A DNA stretch of 9,014 nt from an uncultured Pseudobdellovibrionaceae bacterium (lineage in GTDB: Bacteria; Bdellovibrionota; Bdellovibrionia; Bdellovibrionales; Bdellovibrionaceae), in NCBI GenBank assembly GCA_937900305.1, contig CALCCV010000707.1, positions 1-9,014 of the forward strand, in the 5' to 3' direction. Position 1 is the stretch's first letter. The number at the start of each line of letters is the position of its first letter. A model generated the notes under the pieces. That model was not told the origin of the DNA. It saw only the letters and a list, made by a program, of their open reading frames with translations, and did no database searches. This document shows positions 1-6,750 of this stretch, piece by piece. The position numbers and the translations under genes were made by a program.

Positions 1-867
1 CTCGACAAGTGGCTGCAGTTTACCATCTCGCCCCCATGGGAAGACAGCTGGCGAGTTCCCGCACTCGATTTGATTTCGATCCAGCGGGCCGTCGGTAAGG
101 AAGACCGTCCCAAGATTTATTTTTCGCAATATCTCTTAAGCCCCAAAACCGGGCGGAACCCAGAGATGATTGTGGGTAGTCTGCGTGACCGCAAGTTGAA
201 TGCCTGTTTTACATGTCACGGCAATGGGCTCAGAACCATTGTGCCTGCAATCGCTTCTATGGAACCTGAGCAAAAAACCACTCTTCAATTCTTAAATCAA
301 AAAATACACAACTACGGGACCGTTGATTTTGACGGCGCAATAGATTTAGACATGATCGGTCCACCAAAAGGGAACAATCAAGGGTGCACCAGCTGCCACA
401 ACAATTCTCAATCGGGCTACCTAGGTATGGGTCGCAATGCGCTGACAGCACAAACTAGTTACGCCTCCCTCAAACATAAGATGCTGCGGGAGCAAAGCAT
501 GACGCCCTTTCTCCGGGAATATCCTGAGTTCCGCCCCGCCTTCAACACGGTGAGGAAAGCCGATGATCTTTCCCAAGCACTCCGTTGGAAGCTTCACAAA
601 ATGTACAATGGCGAAAACCTTTCGTGGAAAAACATCATCAACTTTTTAGCCGATGAAAAAGTGATCCCAGAGGAAGAGAAACAAAAGGCCTTGGTTAGTG
701 AAGAAGCCCTTTTCGATCATCAAATTCCCATCTTCAACCAAATGGAAGAAGACTATAGAAAAGAACTTCACATTTGGAAGATCGGTGGCGAAGAGAAATG
801 CGCGCTCAACAGAGACGATCATGCAGCTCCCCAGAGTTGGTGGTCCCTTCCGAAACTCTGGAAATGA
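1..867 (+). CDS. Diheme c-type cytochrome, 3' part (5' end outside window)
   Basis: The frame is open from the first base to the TGA at 865-867 (288 codons), so the start and any signal peptide lie upstream. A TTG at 70 could be taken for a start, but the 23 codons before it read as ordinary protein (Trp- and Pro-rich, e.g. PPWEDSWRVP). Two heme c attachment motifs are visible: CFTCH at residues 69-73 of the partial protein (bases 205-219) and CTSCH at 129-133 (bases 385-399). Covalent heme attachment means the protein works outside the cytoplasmic membrane, most likely in electron transfer or as a peroxidase/oxidase-type subunit. Met residues after each motif (in IASMEP and YLGMG) could be axial ligands, which is a guess. 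The C-terminal third is Lys/Glu-rich and has no motif I recognise. The stop overlaps the ATG of the next gene (ATGA, 864-867), suggesting translational coupling. The heme motifs are seen directly; the exact family is unknown to me. Confidence 0.85.
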   Translation, partial: LDKWLQFTISPPWEDSWRVPALDLISIQRAVGKEDRPKIYFSQYLLSPKTGRNPEMIVGSLRDRKLNACFTCHGNGLRTIVPAIASMEPEQKTTLQFLNQKIHNYGTVDFDGAIDLDMIGPPKGNNQGCTSCHNNSQSGYLGMGRNALTAQTSYASLKHKMLREQSMTPFLREYPEFRPAFNTVRKADDLSQALRWKLHKMYNGENLSWKNIINFLADEKVIPEEEKQKALVSEEALFDHQIPIFNQMEEDYRKELHIWKIGGEEKCALNRDDHAAPQSWWSLPKLWK

Positions 868-2114
868 GATCAATGATCTTGGCACTTCGTTTGCACTTTC
901 TTACAATGATGAAAACACATTTTCGTTCCCAATTATTGAGTGCATGGATCTGCTTTCAAAGTTTGTTGCTAACCGGACCAGTCATGGCCGCGAAAGAAAA
1001 GGAAGAGCTCGTCGAATGTTCTTCGGTGGCCAGTGCGGTGCCTCTGCCCGCTGTCGCTGCTCCACAAAAGTTATTTCAAGGGACTTCAGTTCTCGAAATG
1101 TCCGTGCGATCTGACTGGGCCCTGATTCGAAGCCTCCTCCCTCTTGAAGCCACTCTTACGAAGGAAACGCGAACCAAATTTCCTGGCTTTTTTGTAACAG
1201 ACAATGGTAACCTTGCGGCGACTTTTCAAATCAAGGGCAACACCAGTGCAGGACGGTTTGATTTTCCCAAACTGAAGTTTCGGTTTGAAAAGCCTTTGCC
1301 AACTTTGTCGGTGCCGCTGAAGCCGCCTCCGATGCGGCCTTCCCTTTTCGCGGAGGTTGACGGATTTTCAATCAACACCCACGGCTATGACCTTTCGATC
1401 GATCGCGAAGATGGTTTTGCTCAGGGAGATAAAACTCCCTTCCGGGAAGCCACCGCCTATGAATTGGCCGCCGCCGCTGGGCTTCCGACCCGAGCTGTGC
1501 GCAGAGCTCAAGTCACCTATGTTTCGATGGACTCCAGCCCAACTTTCGTTAAGCCAGCTCTTTTGCTCGAACGTGAAGGAGATTTTTTTAAGCGTTTGGG
1601 TGCCAAGGAAATTGAACTGCAAGGCCCCATGCTTCCGCCAACGGTCTGTCTCAACACTCCCGATGTAGAGTTAGCAAAAATTGTGCTTTTTCATTCGATG
1701 TTGGGAAATTGGGATTACATGATTCCGCCGGGACTTGGCTTTCACAACCTGATGATCGGAAAAATGAAAACTGCGGAAAATCAATTTCGGGTCGTCCTGG
1801 CTCCTGAGGATTTTGACAACGCCGCCGCCGTCCGTGGAGAAGCCACAGACCAAGGAACTCCACGAATCGAATGGCCCAGTGATGATTTGCTCGAAAAGTA
1901 TGTGGCCAGCCTCATTTTAGAGCGTCGAAAGAAATACAGTATCAAAACATGGCAATTGGCTGCCGAAGACCTCAAACAACGAAAACCTGAGATTTTAAAA
2001 GCTCTTGAGGTTGCCAACGTCGACGAAAGAGGTCGAAAAAATTTCGAAAAATACATCACTGCTTTTTTTGCGGTTGTTGACAAGGCTCTCCTGATCGACC
2101 TCGCCGATCAATAG
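864..2114 (+). CDS. Exported CotH kinase-like superfamily protein
   Basis: This is a 416-residue protein. ATG 864 was chosen because it overlaps the upstream stop (ATGA). ATG 873 and ATG 906 are in frame; 906 leaves a neater signal peptide (MMKTHFRSQ, then a hydrophobic stretch ending VMA before AKEK) but has no visible ribosome binding site. Numbered from 864, the motif order matches distant CotH-like proteins: KGNTS (124-128) followed by FPKLKFRF (134-141), REATAYELA (194-202), ALLLE (232-236) before a DFF, GNWD (281-284), HN (294-295) and PEDFD (314-318). In characterised CotH kinases the Asp of the GN/NWD-type motif and the Asp of the DxD-like motif serve catalysis and metal binding, so D284, D316 and D318 are candidates. 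I recall similar proteins with GNTDW, HN and PYDFD motifs that are usually called hypothetical. Kinase activity and substrate are inference; a carrier or adhesion role is possible. It ends 7 bases from the convergent BKACE gene. Confidence 0.75.
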   Translation: MRSMILALRLHFLTMMKTHFRSQLLSAWICFQSLLLTGPVMAAKEKEELVECSSVASAVPLPAVAAPQKLFQGTSVLEMSVRSDWALIRSLLPLEATLTKETRTKFPGFFVTDNGNLAATFQIKGNTSAGRFDFPKLKFRFEKPLPTLSVPLKPPPMRPSLFAEVDGFSINTHGYDLSIDREDGFAQGDKTPFREATAYELAAAAGLPTRAVRRAQVTYVSMDSSPTFVKPALLLEREGDFFKRLGAKEIELQGPMLPPTVCLNTPDVELAKIVLFHSMLGNWDYMIPPGLGFHNLMIGKMKTAENQFRVVLAPEDFDNAAAVRGEATDQGTPRIEWPSDDLLEKYVASLILERRKKYSIKTWQLAAEDLKQRKPEILKALEVANVDERGRKNFEKYITAFFAVVDKALLIDLADQ

Positions 2115-2118
2115 GTTT
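2092..2118 (+). terminator. Possible weak hairpin at the end of the CotH-like gene
   Basis: A perfect 6-bp inverted repeat, TGATCG (2092-2097) and CGATCA (2105-2110), with a 7-base loop sits across the last codons. It is followed by ATAGGTTTATTT, which is T-rich but not a proper T run. It is the only hairpin I see between the convergent genes ending at 2114 and 2122. The stem is short, so this is a weak candidate and may be chance. Confidence 0.2.
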
Positions 2119-2121
2119 ATT

Positions 2122-2985
2122 TCACCTTATACCGAATTTATTTTTCGTCTCGGCGGATTCCGCAATCGAATGTCCCTCGCGAATCACCATTTTGGCGAGC
2201 GCTTCGATCAATGGACCATTTGATTTTGCTTTTTCGCCGGTCGGCAAATAAAATGTGTCTTCTAGACCTGTGCGAACATCTCCGCCCAGCTGAATGGCCC
2301 GCTGGAGAAGGGGCCAAACATTTTCGCGACCAATGGCAATCACTTGCCAGTGAGCATCTTCATCCATTTCATTTTTTAAAAGTGGCAACCAATCTGGATT
2401 TGCCGGCATCCCGCTCGCCACCCCCATCACCAAGGAAATGAGGGGTGGGTGATCGTACAAACCAGCTTTGCGGTACATCTTTACGCTTCGTAAAATTCCG
2501 GTGTCGAAACACTCGAATTCAGGAATGATCTGGAGTTCTTTCATTTTTTTTAAATAGCCTGAGACCTTTTCGACGGGATTATCAAAGAGCATGGGTGGCC
2601 ACGCCCACCGTCCGTCCTCCTTGACCTTCAAATAATTGAGGGAGCCGGCATTCAGAGCCGCCATCTCTGGCCGTGAAGCCTCTAACACCGCCAGCGGTCC
2701 ATGAATATCCGCACCGATGACTCCCGTGGTGCAATTGATGATCATTTCGGGCACCTCAGCACGAATGGCATCGACAATGTCCTTTGCAACCTTTGGGTCC
2801 CAACTGGCCAAATGACCCTGATCAACGCCCTGAGCCCGGAAGTGACAGTGAACAACTGTGGCGCCCGCTTCAAAAACTTCGCGAGCTTGTTGAGCCATTT
2901 GCTCTGGTGTCACCGGCACCGGATGGGTTTTCGGATTCGTAAGAACCCCATTGAGTGCACAGGTGATTGCAATTTTTCTTTTCAC
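2122..2985 (-). CDS. BKACE (DUF849) beta-keto acid cleavage enzyme
   Basis: This 287-residue protein has the full usual length of the family. BKACE enzymes are Zn-dependent cytoplasmic TIM-barrel proteins that convert a beta-keto acid plus acetyl-CoA to acetoacetate plus a new acyl-CoA; the founding member, Kce, acts on 3-keto-5-aminohexanoate in lysine fermentation. The metal motif VVHCH places H46 and H48 exactly as in Kce. R238, E242 and D243 in VRTGLED keep the spacing of Kce R226, E230 (third Zn ligand) and D231. MGVASGMPANPD (187-198) is the family's loop. The start is GTG at 2985, whose GTGA overlaps the TGA of the biotin carboxylase gene by 4 bases, so it is the third gene of that operon and probably translationally coupled; only a weak GGATGG-like site precedes it. 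The substrate cannot be read from sequence, so no symbol is given. The association with an acyl-CoA carboxylase suggests acyl-CoA or amino-acid catabolism. Confidence 0.92.
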   Translation of the reverse strand: MKRKIAITCALNGVLTNPKTHPVPVTPEQMAQQAREVFEAGATVVHCHFRAQGVDQGHLASWDPKVAKDIVDAIRAEVPEMIINCTTGVIGADIHGPLAVLEASRPEMAALNAGSLNYLKVKEDGRWAWPPMLFDNPVEKVSGYLKKMKELQIIPEFECFDTGILRSVKMYRKAGLYDHPPLISLVMGVASGMPANPDWLPLLKNEMDEDAHWQVIAIGRENVWPLLQRAIQLGGDVRTGLEDTFYLPTGEKAKSNGPLIEALAKMVIREGHSIAESAETKNKFGIR

Positions 2986-5069
2986 TGACCACCATCCACT
3001 TCGATCTCAAATGGTTTTTGCTTTCCGACGTAGAGCTCGCCTTCTCGACACAACATCGCCGTCACCACTCCGGAATATCCAGAACTGACATGAGTTTCCA
3101 TCTTCATAGACTCCATGACCAAAATGACTTCGCCTTTTTCGACCCGCTCACCAGGTTTCTTAAGAATCTTTAGAACCTTGCCATGGTAGGACTGCGAGAT
3201 CCCTTGGCCACGATGATGAGAAAAGGATCGACCACCCAGTTCGAAGCTGTAGGAACCGCAAGGTTGGCCAGTTACACGCCACTTCTTCGATTCCTCCAAA
3301 TCCTTTGCGGCAGCACCAACCACGATGTGACGTTGTCCTTCCCACCAAAATTCCAAACGAACCACCTCCCCGATTTGCGTCAGATCGACAAATTCAAACG
3401 CAAGCTTTTCTGTCGCTCCATCGTGATTTTCGAATTGAAATTGCCACTCACCATTGAATGTTCGGCGAACTGTCAGATGCAGGTCAATTTCAACTGAATC
3501 CAACCGAATGACGACCTGGCGTGCACCCGGAGACAACCGAAAATCTTCTGGCAATACCTTTGCATGCGAATGGGTCTGCAATAAAAAGAGGTACGCAAGG
3601 GCCGCTTGCAGGAATTTCTTTTGATTCCGTTCCAGCTGATTCTTTTCGACATAAGATTTCAGCCAGATCTCTGAAATGATTTGGACATGGTGCTGCCCGT
3701 TCACAAATTCTTTCTGGTCTAAGGCAAAAATTAAAAAATCGCGATTCGTAGCGAGTCCTAAGATTTGCAGCTGACTGAGAGCCAGATGCATCTTTTGAAT
3801 CGCTAACTCCCGCGTCTCGCCATGGGCGATCACCTTTGCAATCATCGAGTCAAACAGGGGCGAAACCTTGACGCCACTCTGCACGCCGATCTCCCACCGA
3901 ACCGCGGGACTAAACCTGTCAAAATGAACAATCTCTCCTGCCTCGGGTTTGAATTTCTGCGCCGGCTCCTCGGCGCAGAGCCGACATTCCAGGGCGTAGC
4001 CGCTCGGTTGGGTGGAAATCATCTTCGCCAAAGGAGACTCTGCCTTAGAAATGAGGTCCTCGTCCGCTTCCGAAAACAATTCACCTTGGGCAATTCTAAG
4101 TTGCATCTCCACTAAATCGATACCGGCATATCTCTCTTCGGTCACCGCATGTTCAACCTGAAGTCGCGCATTGACTTCTAGAAAGAAAAACAATTCTCGA
4201 CCGGTCGCCAAAAACTCATCAAAGTCCCAAAGAAATTCCACTGTCGCAACATTTCGATAACCGCCGGCCCGACAAATTTTCAATGCCCAGTCTTGCAGTT
4301 GCTCGCGGGCGCCGTCACTGAGGTGAGAAGAAGGACTTTCCTCAATTATTTTCTGGTGGCGTCGCTGAACGGAGCATTCGCGTTCTCCGAAAGCGATGCC
4401 CCTCCCTTGACCATCAAAGGCCACCTGAATCTCGATGTGTTTGCTCTTTCGAAAATATCGCTCAAGCAAAAGTGAGCCGTCACCAAAGTTTTCTCGAGCT
4501 TCACGACTGGCCGATTCGAGCACCTCGCTCATTCCGGCGGGGCTTTCGACGATTCTCATCCCGCGACCGCCACCACCTGACTGCGCTTTAACCAAGAGTG
4601 GAAAATGGAGTTGACGAAATTCAGGAGAGTCAAAAGGTCCGGCAACTCCACCAACTTCAATTCCGGGAATCACGGGAACATTGCACTGTTGAGCCAATAT
4701 TTTTGCGAGCTTTTTATTTCCCAGTTTTCGCAAACTTTGCGACGTCGGACCCACAAACAAAAAGCCCACCTCTTCGACGGCCTGGGCAAAATCAGCGGTC
4801 TCTGACAAAAATCCGTAGCCAGGATGAATCGCGGTGACTTTTGCTTTTTTGGCGATCGCCAAAATCCTATCAACACATAAAAAAGTCTCGCGAGCATCTC
4901 CGTCACCCAAGCTATAAATTTCGTCAACATCTTTCAGATAAGGCAGGGAGCGATCGTCCTCGGCTACGAGCCCCACAGTCACCCACCCCATCCGTCTGGC
5001 CGTCCTACTGATTCGCGAAACAATCGCCCCACGGTTGGCAATGAGAAGTTTTTTAGCGGAAAACACCAT
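2982..5069 (-). CDS. Acyl-CoA carboxylase alpha subunit (biotin carboxylase + biotin carrier)
   Basis: This 695-residue protein has the size of methylcrotonyl-/propionyl-CoA carboxylase alpha subunits. It carboxylates its own biotin using ATP and bicarbonate and passes the carboxyl group to the partner carboxyltransferase. Visible in order: N-terminal ANRG (11-14), HPGYGFLSE (82-90), ATP-grasp Gly loop GGGGRGM (165-171), ERECSVQRRHQK (229-240), EVNARLQVEH (298-307) with catalytic-type N300, R302, Q304, V305 and E306, ECRLCAEEP (361-369), and SPLFDSMIAKV (403-413). A middle region of about 450-615 is poorly conserved and would hold the subunit-binding domain. The C-terminal biotinyl domain has VMESMKME with the biotin-accepting K656. 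Oddities: the usually conserved Glu of NRGEI is Ala (A15), and the NTRLQVEHP motif reads NARLQVEHA. ATG 5069 is preceded by AAGGAG only three bases away and overlaps the upstream gene by 17 bases. It resembles MccA/LiuD most, but the substrate is not proven. Confidence 0.93.
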   Translation of the reverse strand: MVFSAKKLLIANRGAIVSRISRTARRMGWVTVGLVAEDDRSLPYLKDVDEIYSLGDGDARETFLCVDRILAIAKKAKVTAIHPGYGFLSETADFAQAVEEVGFLFVGPTSQSLRKLGNKKLAKILAQQCNVPVIPGIEVGGVAGPFDSPEFRQLHFPLLVKAQSGGGGRGMRIVESPAGMSEVLESASREARENFGDGSLLLERYFRKSKHIEIQVAFDGQGRGIAFGERECSVQRRHQKIIEESPSSHLSDGAREQLQDWALKICRAGGYRNVATVEFLWDFDEFLATGRELFFFLEVNARLQVEHAVTEERYAGIDLVEMQLRIAQGELFSEADEDLISKAESPLAKMISTQPSGYALECRLCAEEPAQKFKPEAGEIVHFDRFSPAVRWEIGVQSGVKVSPLFDSMIAKVIAHGETRELAIQKMHLALSQLQILGLATNRDFLIFALDQKEFVNGQHHVQIISEIWLKSYVEKNQLERNQKKFLQAALAYLFLLQTHSHAKVLPEDFRLSPGARQVVIRLDSVEIDLHLTVRRTFNGEWQFQFENHDGATEKLAFEFVDLTQIGEVVRLEFWWEGQRHIVVGAAAKDLEESKKWRVTGQPCGSYSFELGGRSFSHHRGQGISQSYHGKVLKILKKPGERVEKGEVILVMESMKMETHVSSGYSGVVTAMLCREGELYVGKQKPFEIEVDGGQ

Positions 5070-6645
5070 AAGCTCCTTTTGCCTTATTGATTTTCGGCTT
5101 CACTATTTTAAAGCACAACTTCAAAACGGACCGCAGATGTCGCGGATCCAACACCCCGTCGTCCCACACCCGCCCTGAGCCAAAAAATGCATCTGATTCA
5201 TGATTCACCTGTTGACGCAGTTGATTTTGGCTCTCTTCGATTTTTTGCACTTCTTCCGGCGAGGCCGTTCGCAACCGATCTTGCTTGAGAAGTGTTAAGA
5301 CTCCCGAAAGCTGTTCGGGTCCCATCACCGCCAGCTTCGCATGAGGCAACGAAAACAAAAACCGCGGTTGATAGGCTCGGCCACACATGCCATAATTTCC
5401 GGCGCCGTAAGAGGCACCGATGATGATTGTGACGGCGGGCATCTCGCTGTTAGAAACCGCGTTGATGAGCGCAGCCCCTGCCCGAATGATTCCCTGCCGT
5501 TCAGCTTCAGCCCCCACCATAAAACCTGTGACATTTTGCAAAAACAGCAAAGGAATATTTCGTTGATTGCAGAGTTGAATAAATTGCGATCCTTTGTCGG
5601 CAGAATCAGGATGAATCACGCCATTGTTGCCCAGAATCCCCACCCGCTCACCCCCAATTTCGGCAAAGACCGTGACCAACGTGGGGCCAAAAAGTGATTT
5701 AAAATCTAAGAACCGCGATCCATCAACCAAACGCGCGATCACTTCGCGCATTTCAAACTGCTGACGAATATCCATGGGTAAAAGTCCCAACAGATCTTCA
5801 GCCGGATAAATGGGCTCAGTCACCGTTCCAGACGCCAAGGGCAATTCAAAATTCACCTCCCAGGTCGACACTATATCGCGCGCCAAACTGAACGCCTCCT
5901 CCTCATTTTCGGCAACGAAATCGGCGAGGCCTGACAGCGTGGCATGCATTTGGGCTCCTCCTAAAGTTTCGGCATCAACATCTTCGTTGATAGCCATCTT
6001 AACCAAGGGTGGACCTGCCAAAAAAACTTGGGCATTTTTTTTCACCATCACCACATAGTCTGACATCCCGGGAATGTAAGCACCGCCAGCCGTCGAGTTG
6101 CCAAAGACGATCGCCAACGTCGGCAATCCTTTTTTTGAACGCCTGGTGATCTCTCGAAACTCAGCGCCACCCATATTGTAAATGTCGCTTTGCTGAGTGA
6201 GATCAGCGCCCGCCGACTCAATGAAATAGACTAAGGGCAAATGACATTGATCTGCGATCTCTGAGGCTCGCAACATCTTTTGCAATGTCCATTTATTAAT
6301 AGCTCCGCCCTTGATTGTGGGGACATTGGCCACCAACAAACAAAGCTTTCGTGAAACCAGTCCCAATCCTACGACCAGGCTCGCACCGGTTTGAGCACCC
6401 GTTTGACCGTGGCCAGCGAAAGGCATCAGTTCGACAAAAAAAGATCCGGGATCTAAGGTGCGATCGATTCGTTCTCGCGCAGGATACTTGCCATTTTTTC
6501 GATGCCGAGAGAGCGTCGCCTCTTCCCCCTCCCGCAGAGCCTCTTGCCAGATTTTTTCGAGACGACCTAAACTTTCCAATTGCTGCACTTTTGTGTGCTG
6601 AAAGCTCGGGGTCGATGGGTTCACATTTGAAGTCCAGACGCGCAA
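5053..6645 (-). CDS. Acyl-CoA carboxylase beta subunit (carboxyltransferase)
   Basis: This 530-residue protein has the usual length of methylcrotonyl-CoA carboxylase beta (MccB/LiuB) and related subunits. It moves the carboxyl group from carboxybiotin to an acyl-CoA. The order matches the family: KYPARERID (53-61), VPTIKGGAINKWT (108-120), STAGGAYIPGMSD (184-196, first oxyanion loop of the N domain), FLAGPPLVKMA (208-218), REVIARLVDGSRF (300-312), ILGNNGV (337-343), FLQNVTGFMVG (368-378), and GASYGAGNYGMCGRAY (410-425, second oxyanion loop), ending GVFR. The NNGV/NYGMCGRAY signature is typical of MccB-like enzymes. However, the ESAGADLTQQSD stretch (143-154) resembles other acyl-CoA carboxylases more than the GSAYLP type, so geranyl-CoA or another acyl-CoA remains possible. 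The start is TTG at 6645, chosen because a perfect AGGAGG lies six bases upstream; the first ATG/GTG alternatives have no such site. It is the first gene of the three-gene operon and overlaps the biotin carboxylase gene. Confidence 0.93.
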   Translation of the reverse strand: MRVWTSNVNPSTPSFQHTKVQQLESLGRLEKIWQEALREGEEATLSRHRKNGKYPARERIDRTLDPGSFFVELMPFAGHGQTGAQTGASLVVGLGLVSRKLCLLVANVPTIKGGAINKWTLQKMLRASEIADQCHLPLVYFIESAGADLTQQSDIYNMGGAEFREITRRSKKGLPTLAIVFGNSTAGGAYIPGMSDYVVMVKKNAQVFLAGPPLVKMAINEDVDAETLGGAQMHATLSGLADFVAENEEEAFSLARDIVSTWEVNFELPLASGTVTEPIYPAEDLLGLLPMDIRQQFEMREVIARLVDGSRFLDFKSLFGPTLVTVFAEIGGERVGILGNNGVIHPDSADKGSQFIQLCNQRNIPLLFLQNVTGFMVGAEAERQGIIRAGAALINAVSNSEMPAVTIIIGASYGAGNYGMCGRAYQPRFLFSLPHAKLAVMGPEQLSGVLTLLKQDRLRTASPEEVQKIEESQNQLRQQVNHESDAFFGSGRVWDDGVLDPRHLRSVLKLCFKIVKPKINKAKGAYGVFR

Positions 6646-6651
6646 GATTCG

Positions 6652-6658
6652 CCTCCTC
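6652..6658 (-). promoter_or_regulatory. Strong Shine-Dalgarno fixing the TTG start of the carboxyltransferase
   Basis: Read on the minus strand this is GAGGAGG, with AGGAGG ending six bases before the TTG at 6645. It is the best ribosome binding site in the window and decides the non-ATG start. Confidence 0.85.
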
Positions 6659-6694
6659 TGATGATGCCGTCTTCAGTCTGCAACAACGGAATAA

Positions 6695-6703
6695 ATTGTC
6701 AAT
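6695..6703. promoter_or_regulatory. Small palindrome ATTGTCAAT in the divergent control region
   Basis: ATTGTCAAT is a perfect dyad around its central base. It holds a -35-like TTGTCA for the plus strand and a perfect TTGACA (6702 to 6697) for the minus strand. The minus-strand hexamer has no good -10 box at 16-19 bases (AGACTG-like), so the operon promoter is not resolved. A second dyad, CTGA-TAT-TCAG, lies at 6715-6725. Either could be an operator for the divergent genes; no regulator gene is present to support this. Confidence 0.25.
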
Positions 6704-6724
6704 CAGGTGTAAAACTGATATTCA
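6696..6724 (+). promoter_or_regulatory. Candidate promoter for the exporter gene
   Basis: TTGTCA at 6696-6701 matches the sigma-70 -35 box at five of six positions. After 17 bases comes TATTCA (6719-6724), a poor -10 box. Transcription would begin near 6731, just before the Shine-Dalgarno site at 6736. The spacing is right but the -10 box is weak, so this is tentative. Confidence 0.3.
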
Positions 6725-6744
6725 GCTCCGAGCCCAGAGGAGCT
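6724..6744 (+). promoter_or_regulatory. Ribosome binding site of the exporter gene inside a small hairpin
   Basis: AGAGGAG at 6736-6742 lies eight bases before GTG 6751 and decides that start. AGCTCC (6724-6729) is the exact complement of GGAGCT (6739-6744), with a nine-base loop. A transcript starting upstream of 6724 could therefore fold the ribosome binding site into a 6-bp stem. The Shine-Dalgarno call is strong; the hairpin's role is inference. Confidence 0.6.
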
Positions 6745-6750
6745 TGCCCC

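Noticed and set aside
774..863. Upstream extension of the CotH-like gene before ATG 864
   Set aside because: These codons lie wholly inside the cytochrome gene and would place charged Arg-rich residues before the signal peptide.
70..867. Complete cytochrome gene starting at TTG 70
   Set aside because: The frame is open to base 1 with normal-looking protein sequence, and the product from TTG would lack a signal peptide needed for heme attachment; the gene is better read as truncated by the window edge.
2701..4475. Plus-strand frames opposite the BKACE and carboxylase genes
   Set aside because: They are shadows of strongly conserved minus-strand genes and their translations show no recognisable motif.
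6661..6750. Longer N-terminus of the exporter from ATG 6661
   Set aside because: It would add 30 hydrophilic residues not seen in RhtA, has no good ribosome site, and overlaps the control region; GTG 6751 has a well-placed AGAGGAG.
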